From Streptomyces sp. CG 926 (lineage in GTDB: Bacteria > Actinomycetota > Actinomycetes > Streptomycetales > Streptomycetaceae): 64,000 bases of DNA. Shown here one piece after another: positions 1 to 6,176 of this stretch (position 1 is the first letter of the stretch; each line of letters begins with the position of its first letter). Location of the stretch: NCBI RefSeq assembly GCF_003148825.1, contig NZ_QGGZ01000002.1, positions 558,001 through 622,000 of the forward strand, written 5' to 3'. The translations under genes were made by a program, and so were the position numbers. The notes under the pieces are model-generated. The model made no database searches, was not told the DNA's origin, and worked only from the letters and a program-made list of their open reading frames with translations.

Positions 1-149
1 CGTTGCTCCGGCTCGGCGAGGCTCGCCAGCAGGCGCGCCCGTTCCTCGTCCCGCTTCCGCTCGAACCCCACCGCCCGGGACCGCTCCACCAGCGCCAGCA
101 CCCCGGCGACCACGGCCACGACCGACCCACCCCACGCGAGCTCGCCCAT
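1..149 (-). CDS. Small hypothetical membrane protein, cut by window edge
   Basis: The reading frame opens with ATG at 149 and runs off the left edge, so only the first 49 residues are visible. It starts MGELAWGG, followed by a hydrophobic stretch (about residues 9-20) that would form one membrane anchor. After that comes a charged Arg/Glu-rich segment (FERKRDEERARLLASL) likely to be helical or coiled-coil. This looks like a membrane-anchored cytoplasmic helix protein. I do not recognise the family. Function unknown. Confidence 0.5.
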   Translation of the reverse strand, partial: MGELAWGGSVVAVVAGVLALVERSRAVGFERKRDEERARLLASLAEPEQ

Positions 150-227
150 CCCCCGACGATCCCACGCCCCGAAGCGGCGGCCAAGAGAGCACCCGTCGCC
201 CCAAATGCGAACGAACTACCCCGAACC

Positions 228-233
228 TAGACT
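228..233 (+). promoter_or_regulatory. Candidate -10 box for the bL37 gene
   Basis: The hexamer TAGACT lies 42 nt upstream of the bL37 start, in the gap between divergent genes. It fits the Streptomyces vegetative -10 consensus (TANNNT). No convincing -35 is visible. Confidence 0.35.
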
Positions 234-274
234 GACCGAGGCATGCACCTGTCGCCGACGAGGGAGAACACGCC

Positions 275-349
275 ATGGCCAAGCGAGGCAACAAGCGTCG
301 GGCCCGTAAGAAGAAGAAGGCGAACCACGGCAAGCGCCCCAACGCCTGA
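275..349 (+). CDS. Large-subunit ribosomal protein bL37 (24 aa)
   Basis: This 24-residue, extremely basic peptide (MAKRGNKRRARKKKKANHGK, then RPNA) matches what I recall of bL37. That is the tiny actinobacterial 50S protein first seen in mycobacterial ribosome structures, where it fills a gap between 23S rRNA helices. The start MAKRG and the ending ANHGKRPNA are the recognisable parts. A purine-rich AGGGAGAA stretch about 7 nt upstream serves as ribosome binding site, and a strong hairpin follows 7 nt after the stop, so it forms its own short transcript. At this size automated annotation often misses it. The family call rests on memory of the sequence, not a search. Confidence 0.85.
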   Translation: MAKRGNKRRARKKKKANHGKRPNA

Positions 350-355
350 ACCCGA

Positions 356-387
356 AAGACCCCCGACCACACCCGGCCGGGGGTCTT
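356..387. terminator. Terminator between bL37 and DUF4352 genes
   Basis: A 10-bp perfect stem (AAGACCCCCG with CGGGGGTCTT) encloses a 12-nt loop. It lies between two convergent genes and can serve both. Confidence 0.75.
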
Positions 388-393
388 GGCCCG

Positions 394-1011
394 TCAACTC
401 CGGTGGGTCAGATCGACGGTGGTGCCGCCGCTGAACATCGAGTCGTGCAACTCGATGCGCGCGGGAGCCGCGCCCTTCGGGATGTCGAAGACGACGATCC
501 CGTCGACGACGTTGCCGGGGTTGATCTGTTCGAGGAACGACTCACTGCCGTCGAGATGGATCGCCGCGACGGTGTCCGCGCTGTACTTGTTGCCGTTGCG
601 GTCGATGAGTTCCTGGTCGGAGCCGTCGAAGGTCCGAGCCCTGTCCCCGATGTTCTTCACGGTCATATGGACGAGGAAGAACTGCCCTTGCGCGTCCTGA
701 CCGTACGCACCCCCGATGTTCCGCACCCCGGGCTGCAGCCTGGTGACGGTGAACTCGAACTTCCCGTCCCGTACCGGCTCCCCCACCCCGGGCAGACGCG
801 CGGCATCGGTGACGGCTTCGGCTCGGGTCGGGGCGGGCGGTGGCGGTGCGGCCGGCTCCTTGCCCGCGAAGGATCCGGCGATCCCCAGGACCACGAGCCC
901 GGCGGTGACGGCCATCAGCACGGTCAGCAGCCGATGCCGCGCGAACCACCCGCGCCGATCCGGCGGACGCTCCGGGGCAGGCCCCCACTGCGGCGGCGAC
1001 TGAGGGCTCAT
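394..1011 (-). CDS. DUF4352 domain protein, membrane-anchored
   Basis: A 205-residue protein, probably displayed outside the membrane. A Pro-rich cytoplasmic head (residues 1-25) precedes a transmembrane helix at about 32-50 (LLTVLMAVTAGLVVLGIAG). A Pro/Ala linker follows, then an all-beta domain of the DUF4352/telokin-like type with the typical pattern FEFTVT, FFLVHMTVKNIGD and GIVVFDIPKG. These immunoglobulin-like domains occur in actinobacterial surface proteins with no assigned activity. The ATG at 1011 is chosen over upstream in-frame starts because GGGAGGTTGCC precedes it. It shares a bidirectional terminator with the bL37 gene. Confidence 0.8.
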   Translation of the reverse strand: MSPQSPPQWGPAPERPPDRRGWFARHRLLTVLMAVTAGLVVLGIAGSFAGKEPAAPPPPAPTRAEAVTDAARLPGVGEPVRDGKFEFTVTRLQPGVRNIGGAYGQDAQGQFFLVHMTVKNIGDRARTFDGSDQELIDRNGNKYSADTVAAIHLDGSESFLEQINPGNVVDGIVVFDIPKGAAPARIELHDSMFSGGTTVDLTHRS

Positions 1012-1187
1012 GGCAACCTCCCGGCTCGACCTTGCGGCGGATCCCGATTGTCCCGCCGCAACGCCCTCCCGGCATTCCGACCCCGAAGCCGCCCCAGCCC
1101 GCCCGTCTTCCGCCGAGACCGCGGTGGGGCGACGAACGAGTACCAACTCCTCAAGCCATCAAGGCGTTCGGGACACGGACCGGCTGC

Positions 1188-1823
1188 TTACGTACCGTCC
1201 CCGGGCTCAGGTCCTTCGAGTGCGGTGCGCCGGCTCGGCTGATCGGCCGCCCAGCGCAGGACGGCATCACGGACCGCTGCCAGGGAAGGCGACCGTGTCC
1301 GATCGCGCTCAGCGGCCGTGCCCGCTTGGTGTTCCACCTCGTAGGTATCGTCCTCGTCGAGCAGGACCTGGATGTACCGGTCGCCCTCGTCGTGGTCGGT
1401 CAGGCGCTGGAGAAGCAGGTGCTCCCTGTGCCGCAGCCCGGCAAGCATCGACTCGATGGTGGAGACATCAGGGTCGCGCGCCAGGCGTCCGCGGAACAGC
1501 GCGACAAGCCCGATCGGCCCGAGCCCCCTGCGCTGCTGCGCTTGCCTGAGCAGTTCCTTCTCCTGGTCGCTCAACAGAGACGGCGGCACGGGGGGCCCGT
1601 CGGGGTTGTAGACAGCGATGGGGTCGTCCGGATCGGACCACGACCCGACCGTCCCCAGGCGGTAGACGTGGACCTCTCCCCGCACCGGCGACACCGTGAG
1701 GATTTCCGGCGCGGGAGGACCTGGAACGCAGCGGCCTACGTCCTCTCCGTACGGGCCGCCGTGAAAGATGGCGTGCATCCATCCCTTCGGCGGTCTGCCG
1801 GTCGTGTCGAAAACGTCCTCCAC
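1188..1823 (-). CDS. Hypothetical protein downstream of tRNA-Val
   Basis: A roughly 211-residue protein I cannot assign. The N-terminal third carries W-MHAIFHGGPYG and later HVYRL, a pattern seen in small uncharacterised actinobacterial proteins. The C-terminal half is helical and charged. The frame is open up to 1934, but an ATG there would sit inside the tRNA terminator hairpin. The GTG at 1823, preceded by GAAGGGCGAAC, is therefore preferred. The gene lies immediately 3' of a tRNA, a common insertion site, and no orthologous pathway context is visible. Confidence 0.55.
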   Translation of the reverse strand: MEDVFDTTGRPPKGWMHAIFHGGPYGEDVGRCVPGPPAPEILTVSPVRGEVHVYRLGTVGSWSDPDDPIAVYNPDGPPVPPSLLSDQEKELLRQAQQRRGLGPIGLVALFRGRLARDPDVSTIESMLAGLRHREHLLLQRLTDHDEGDRYIQVLLDEDDTYEVEHQAGTAAERDRTRSPSLAAVRDAVLRWAADQPSRRTALEGPEPGDGT

Positions 1824-1931
1824 CGTTCGCCCTTCGACGGAACCCCAGCCCTGATGCTCATCATGACCGGCCGGACCGACCCCGGAGCCCGGAGCCCGGA
1901 TGACCACGGACGTCGATGTCGGATGCGGATG

Positions 1932-1969
1932 CAAAAGGCCCCCAACCGTGATCGGTTGGGGGCCTTTTG
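1932..1969 (-). terminator. Terminator of tRNA-Val
   Basis: A perfect 15-bp stem (AAAAGGCCCCCAACC with GGTTGGGGGCCTTTT, extendable by one G-C pair) with a short loop lies 3 nt beyond the tRNA 3' end. On the minus strand it ends in a T run. Confidence 0.85.
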
Positions 1970-1971
1970 GC

Positions 1972-2046
1972 TGGTGGGCGCGGACGGTTTCGAACCGCCG
2001 ACATCTGCTTTGTAAGAGCAGCGCTCTACCCCTGAGCTACGCACCC
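1972..2046 (-). tRNA. tRNA-Val, anticodon TAC
   Basis: A full cloverleaf is visible: acceptor GGGTGCG/CGCGCCC with one G-T pair, D arm GCTC...GAGC, anticodon stem CTGCT/AGCAG with loop CTTACAA (anticodon TAC), and T arm GGCGG-TTCGAAA-CCGTC. The 3' CCA is encoded. It reads valine codons ending in A and G. Confidence 0.95.
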
Positions 2047-2060
2047 GTGGATGAGTGGAC

Positions 2061-2091
2061 AGCCTACATGGCGGGCACACCCCCCACGCAA
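2061..2091 (-). promoter_or_regulatory. Candidate promoter of tRNA-Val
   Basis: On the minus strand TTGCGT (2091-2086) and TGTAGGCT with hexamer TAGGCT (2066-2061) are separated by 19 nt and lie just upstream of the tRNA. Confidence 0.4.
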
Positions 2092-2151
2092 ACCCGTTCG
2101 CGTGGGAGAGAATGGACCGGGGCATGGCGGACGCGGTACGGGAGAGGGATT

Positions 2152-3396
2152 GTGACGACGGCATCCCGGCGGTGGTTCGGCGGGCGGGACGAGAGTCGGC
2201 GGGCGGATGCGCAGGCGGCGAAGGATGCCGCCGCGGCGGCTTTCTACGAGCTGGACACGGCGCAGCGGGATCTGCGGATCTCGATCGAGACGATCGCCGC
2301 GGCGGACGGGTCGCCCGCCGCGCGGCAGGCGACCGAGGGGTTCGCCGCGCTGGGGCGGCGGATCGACGAGGTCAGTCACGTCTACATCGAGGCGGTCGAC
2401 GCGCACGACCTGGACCGGGCGGAGTTGGAGGCCTCGGTCGCCACACGCGCGCGGGAGCAGCTGACCCGGGCCCGGGACGAGCTGGTGCGGGTCCAGGGCG
2501 AGCTGGAGCGGTTCGCGCAGGGGCTGCAGCCGCTGTTGGACAAGGCCGAGACGCAGCTCGCGCGGGTGGCGCCGGCCCGGGAGCGGGCCAGGGCCGCGCT
2601 GCTCGGGGCGAGCGACGCGCTGGACGCCGTACGGGCCAAGGGGATACGGGCCGACGATCTGGCGGCGCGGTTGGCGGCGCTCGGTCCGGAGCTGACCAAG
2701 CTGAACCAGGGCGCGGCCCAGCACGGTGTGCAGGAGACGGTGCAGCGTGCCGACCGGATCCTGCGGGACGCGGAGGCCGTACGGGCCGAGGCGGCGCGGC
2801 TGCCCGAGCGGGCGGCGGAGATCGATCGGCGGCTGGTGAGCCTGCGGACGCGGGCGCAGGCGTTGCGCAACCGGGCGGACCGGGTGGATCCGGTGCTCAG
2901 TGAGCTGCGGCGGCGGTTCAGTGCGGCCTGTTGGCAGGATCTGCAGCACGTGCCGGACGAGGCGGTACGGGACGTGGCGCGGGCCGAGGAGCAGTTGCGG
3001 GAGGCCGGGCAGGCCCGGGACGAGCAGCGCTGGGCCGACGTCGGGGCGCTGATCGAGGCGGTCCGGGGCTCGCTGGACGCGACGGACGAGGCGGTGTCGG
3101 CGGCGCAGGACCGGCTGACGCGGCTGGAGGCGGTGGCGCGGGATCCGCAGGCGGAGGTGGACCGGACCCGTTTCGCGATCCGGGATGCGCAGCGGCTGGC
3201 GATGGCGGGGCGCAGTGTGCCGGATCCGCAGCACGCGCGGCCGCTGGACGATGCGGTGGCGCGGGTGGCTCGGGCGCTTTCGGCGCTGGAGGGGCGGCAT
3301 CCGGACTACTGGGCGTTCCTGCTGGAGATGGCGGACGTACGGGCTTCCGTGAACCGGGTGGTGACCGGAATCCGGGCCGAGCGCGGGCACGGCTGA
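2152..3396 (+). CDS. Long alpha-helical coiled-coil protein
   Basis: A 414-residue protein made almost wholly of Ala/Arg/Glu/Leu heptad-like helices, without signal peptide or membrane segment. Segments such as LTRARDELVRVQGELERFAQ and the repeated RAEAARLPERAAEI style suggest a long antiparallel coiled coil. A GTG start is chosen because GGAGAGGG lies just before it. Its C-terminus (YWAFLLEMADVRASVNRVVTGI) is less repetitive. A cytoplasmic structural or scaffold role is possible. I recognise no catalytic motif and no named family. Divergent from tRNA-Val. Confidence 0.75.
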   Translation: MTTASRRWFGGRDESRRADAQAAKDAAAAAFYELDTAQRDLRISIETIAAADGSPAARQATEGFAALGRRIDEVSHVYIEAVDAHDLDRAELEASVATRAREQLTRARDELVRVQGELERFAQGLQPLLDKAETQLARVAPARERARAALLGASDALDAVRAKGIRADDLAARLAALGPELTKLNQGAAQHGVQETVQRADRILRDAEAVRAEAARLPERAAEIDRRLVSLRTRAQALRNRADRVDPVLSELRRRFSAACWQDLQHVPDEAVRDVARAEEQLREAGQARDEQRWADVGALIEAVRGSLDATDEAVSAAQDRLTRLEAVARDPQAEVDRTRFAIRDAQRLAMAGRSVPDPQHARPLDDAVARVARALSALEGRHPDYWAFLLEMADVRASVNRVVTGIRAERGHG

Positions 3397-3430
3397 CCCC
3401 TGACCCCTGACCGCTGACCGCTTCGTCGGC

Positions 3431-3452
3431 GGACGCCCCGGCCGGGGCGTCC
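3431..3452. terminator. Hairpin after the coiled-coil gene
   Basis: A perfect 9-bp stem GGACGCCCC/GGGGCGTCC with a GGCC loop lies 34 nt after the stop codon at 3396. No T tract follows. Confidence 0.6.
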
Positions 3453-3619
3453 GGTGCGCTGCTTCGTCCCGGCCCCGCCGCACCGCGTCCCCGCCCCGCC
3501 CCGCCTGGTCACGCCCCGCCGCGTCACGGCCCGGGTACCTCTGCATGGCACCCGGTTGTTTCCGGGCGGCCGGCGGCGGATGCTGGGAGGTGCCGGGAAC
3601 CGGAGCAGAGGAGGGCACC

Positions 3620-4333
3620 ATGGCTGCCCGCACCTACAAGAAGCCTCCTGTGACCCATGAGCCCTACGTGGCTCATGCGGCGTACGGGTGCACGGAACCG
3701 CACGAGCACTACGCGCCGTACGTCGCCCACGAGCCCGATCCCGACGCACCCGTCCCACCGCGTCTGGCGGACACGGTCTCCCGGCGTATGGAACGGGTCC
3801 TGCATCCCGTCAACGCGCAGCTCGACGATCATCTGCCCACCGACCACAAGCTCGGCCAGGTGTACCGGGTCGGGGCGGGGCTGACCGGTCTGCTGCTGGT
3901 CGTGTTCGGGATCCTGGGCCTGGTCAACCAGATCGGGTTCTTCGACACCGGTGGGGACACGGTGCTGGCCCTGAACACCAACGGGGCGCTGAGCGTCCTG
4001 TCGATCTGCATCGGCGCGCTGCTGATCTTCGGGATGGTCATGGGCGGAACCTTCGCCTCGACCCTGAACATCGTGCTGGGCGTGCTCTTCATCGCGAGCG
4101 GGTTCGTGAATCTCGCGCTGCTGGACACGGAGCTGAACTTCCTGGCCTTCAGGATCCAGAACGTGCTGTTCAGTTTCGTCGTCGGCGTGATGCTGATGTG
4201 GTTCGGGATGTACGGGCGGGTGGGCAGCGCCCTGCCGCACGACAATCCGTACTGGCGGGCCCGCCACCCCGAGCAGGCGGCCAGGGAGGACCGGGCGCGT
4301 CGGGCCGGTTCGCGACAGACGAGAGTTGCGTAG
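3620..4333 (+). CDS. DUF4383 membrane protein
   Basis: A 237-residue protein with a Tyr/His/Glu-rich hydrophilic N-terminus (about 75 residues), then four hydrophobic helices: GLLLVVFGILGLV, SICIGALLIFGMVMGG, NIVLGVLFIASGFVNL and FSFVVGVMLMWFGMYG. This is the topology of DUF4383, a small polytopic family in Actinobacteria of unknown role. Conserved features include the early helix followed by a Gly-Phe-Phe loop. The ATG at 3620 is set by GAGGAGGG upstream. It has its own transcription unit with FmdB downstream. Confidence 0.8.
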   Translation: MAARTYKKPPVTHEPYVAHAAYGCTEPHEHYAPYVAHEPDPDAPVPPRLADTVSRRMERVLHPVNAQLDDHLPTDHKLGQVYRVGAGLTGLLLVVFGILGLVNQIGFFDTGGDTVLALNTNGALSVLSICIGALLIFGMVMGGTFASTLNIVLGVLFIASGFVNLALLDTELNFLAFRIQNVLFSFVVGVMLMWFGMYGRVGSALPHDNPYWRARHPEQAAREDRARRAGSRQTRVA

Positions 4334-4366
4334 CGCGCGGCGCCCGGGCGCCCTTAGCCTGTGCGC

Positions 4367-4582
4367 ATGCCTCGATACGATTACCGCTGCCGGACCTGCG
4401 ACGACACCTTTGAGGTCAGCCGGCCCATGGCCGAGTCCTCCGCGCCAGCTGACTGCCCGGCGGGGCACTCCGACACCGTGAAGCTGCTGTCCGCCGTCGC
4501 CGTGGGTGGGACGAGCAGTGCCCCCGCGCCCGCGATGGGCGGCGGGGGCGGCGGCTGCTGCGGTGGCGGCGGCTGCGGCTGA
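4367..4582 (+). CDS. FmdB-family zinc ribbon protein
   Basis: A 71-residue FmdB/CxxC_CxxC_SSSS protein. It begins MPRYDYRCRTCDDTFEV, where Cys8 and Cys11 form the first zinc knuckle, with CPAGH supplying later ligands. Its tail is a Gly/Cys run (GGGGGGCCGGGGCG). FmdB proteins are small putative regulatory zinc ribbons. Cys-rich tails recur in actinobacterial members, and the metal or partner is unknown. No Shine-Dalgarno is present. TAGCCT at 4355-4360, six bases before the ATG, suggests a leaderless message. Confidence 0.85.
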   Translation: MPRYDYRCRTCDDTFEVSRPMAESSAPADCPAGHSDTVKLLSAVAVGGTSSAPAPAMGGGGGGCCGGGGCG

Positions 4583-4689
4583 GATCGCGGGCTCGAAGGC
4601 CTGAACCCCGAGCTCAAGGCCTGAGCAGGCGAGCGCGGAGGCCCCAGCCCCCGAGCTCGGAAGCCCGACGGCCCAGCCCGGCGTAGGGG

Positions 4690-5349
4690 TCAGCGCTTGC
4701 GCGACAGGGTCAGGCCGTCCGAGATCGCGAGCAGGACGGATTCCATGCGCGGGTCCGCCGCCACGTGGTCGTTGAAGGCGCGGACGCCTGCCGCCGCGCC
4801 GGTGGCCGACTCGTCGAGGACCGTGCCGTGGTACAGCGTGTTGTCGGTGACGATCAGGCCGCCCGGACGCAGTCGCGGCACGAGTTCCTCCCAGTAGGAG
4901 ATCTGGCTCTGCTTGTCCGCGTCCACGTACGCCATGTCGATGTGCGGTTCGGTCGGCATCGCGCGCAGGGTCTCCAGCGCCGGCGCGATGCGCAGCTCGA
5001 TACGGTCCGCGACGCCCGCCTCCTCCCAGGCCTGCCGGCCGTACCGGGTCCACTCCTCGGAGACGTCGCAGGCGATGAGGCGGCCGTCGGCGGGCAGTGC
5101 CTGGGCCATCGACAGGGCCGAGAAGCCGGTGAAGGTGCCGACCTCCACGATGTGGCGGGCTCCGGTCAGTCGCACCAGGAAGGCCAGCAGCGGACCCTGC
5201 TCCTCCGCCGACTGCATTCCGGCCACGTCCGGGAACTTCGTGTACGTCGTCGCCACCAGCCCCCGCTGGACCTGGTCCAGCGGGGGGTTGTGGTCGAGCA
5301 TGTACCGGTAGAGCTCGTCTGTGATCTTGGTGCTGTTGCCCTTGGTCAT
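4690..5349 (-). CDS. Class I SAM-dependent O-methyltransferase
   Basis: A 219-residue O-methyltransferase of the catechol/caffeoyl-CoA type (Methyltransf_3). Motif I is VEVGTFTGFSALSMA, followed by an acidic residue (ACD) for the SAM ribose, the metal-site motif MAYVDADKQ, and LIVTDNTLYHG. Such enzymes methylate a hydroxyl of a small acceptor using a divalent metal. Its ATG overlaps the stop of the upstream HAD gene (ATGA, 5346-5349), making it the fourth gene of the CitE-PRTase-HAD operon. It may therefore act on the product of that pathway, though this is inference from coupling. Confidence 0.88.
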   Translation of the reverse strand: MTKGNSTKITDELYRYMLDHNPPLDQVQRGLVATTYTKFPDVAGMQSAEEQGPLLAFLVRLTGARHIVEVGTFTGFSALSMAQALPADGRLIACDVSEEWTRYGRQAWEEAGVADRIELRIAPALETLRAMPTEPHIDMAYVDADKQSQISYWEELVPRLRPGGLIVTDNTLYHGTVLDESATGAAAGVRAFNDHVAADPRMESVLLAISDGLTLSRKR

Positions 5350-6176
5350 GCGTCCAGTCTGCCCAGTCGGGCCGCCTCCTGGGCGAATGCGCGCACGATT
5401 TCCTCGCCCGCCAGGACGCCCGCCGTGGCCAGGGCGGTCACCGACGGCGCCGTCCAGGCCGCGTCGGCCAGTTCGCCGTGCCCCGGGCGCCAGCCCGCGT
5501 CCGCCGCGAGCAGCAGGTCCGCGTCCAGCAGCGAGTCGCCGGCCGCGAGGGTGGTGGTGGCTCCGGTACGGCGGGCGACCTCGCGCATCGCCGCGCTCTT
5601 GGTGAGCGGGCGCGGGACCGCGTAGATCTTCCGGCCCTGGAGGGAGATCGTCCAGCCGCGGGCCTCGGCCCACGCCGTCAGGGACTTGAGCCATTCGTCC
5701 GGGACCAGGTCCCGCTCCACGACCAGGTACGCGAAGAGGTCCTCCGCGAGGCGCGCCTTGCGCAGCCACGCCGGGTCGGCCACGGCCAGCAGGTGCTGGT
5801 GCACCTCCTCCAGGGGGGCGCACTCCTCGGCCAGGCGCGCGGCGACCTGCCGCCGCCAGTCCCGGTCCGGTACCCCGTCGACGAGCAGCTGCCCGCCGTT
5901 GGCGCAGATGGCGTACGGGGCCGGGCGGCCGGGGAAGCGGATGCGCTGGTACTGCTTGCGGGTCCGGGTGGTGGTGGGGACGAAGACCACCGAAGGATCG
6001 GCCGTCAGCTCCGCCAGCAGTCCCGCCGCCGTCTCCGTCATGTAGGAAAGCGGCTTGCTCTCGTGGACCTCGACGCACAGCAGCCGGGGGGCCACCGGGT
6101 CGGGCATGGTCAGGCCGAGGGCGGCCGCCGAGTAGATGAGCGTACGGTCGAGATCACTGGCTACGAGGACAGTCAC
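5346..6176 (-). CDS. HAD-superfamily phosphatase of the Ter-associated operon
   Basis: A 276-residue HAD hydrolase. Motif I is ASDLDRTLIYS, with nucleophile Asp and acid Asp in DxDxT form, and the closing motif GDSLLDADLL holds the Mg-binding acids. The middle is a Cof-like or trehalose-phosphatase-like cap. Together with a phosphoribosyltransferase and a CitE-like lyase, this matches the HAD component of the tellurium-resistance-linked biosynthetic module described by comparative genomics (Anantharaman, Iyer and Aravind). There it is predicted to dephosphorylate a nucleotide-like intermediate. The GTG start overlaps the preceding stop (GTGA), and its own stop overlaps the methyltransferase ATG. 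Confidence 0.85.
   Translation of the reverse strand: MTVLVASDLDRTLIYSAAALGLTMPDPVAPRLLCVEVHESKPLSYMTETAAGLLAELTADPSVVFVPTTTRTRKQYQRIRFPGRPAPYAICANGGQLLVDGVPDRDWRRQVAARLAEECAPLEEVHQHLLAVADPAWLRKARLAEDLFAYLVVERDLVPDEWLKSLTAWAEARGWTISLQGRKIYAVPRPLTKSAAMREVARRTGATTTLAAGDSLLDADLLLAADAGWRPGHGELADAAWTAPSVTALATAGVLAGEEIVRAFAQEAARLGRLDA

Noticed and set aside
2112..2152. Upstream ATGs as start of the coiled-coil gene
   Set aside because: They are out of frame with the protein. The GTG at 2152 has the ribosome site.
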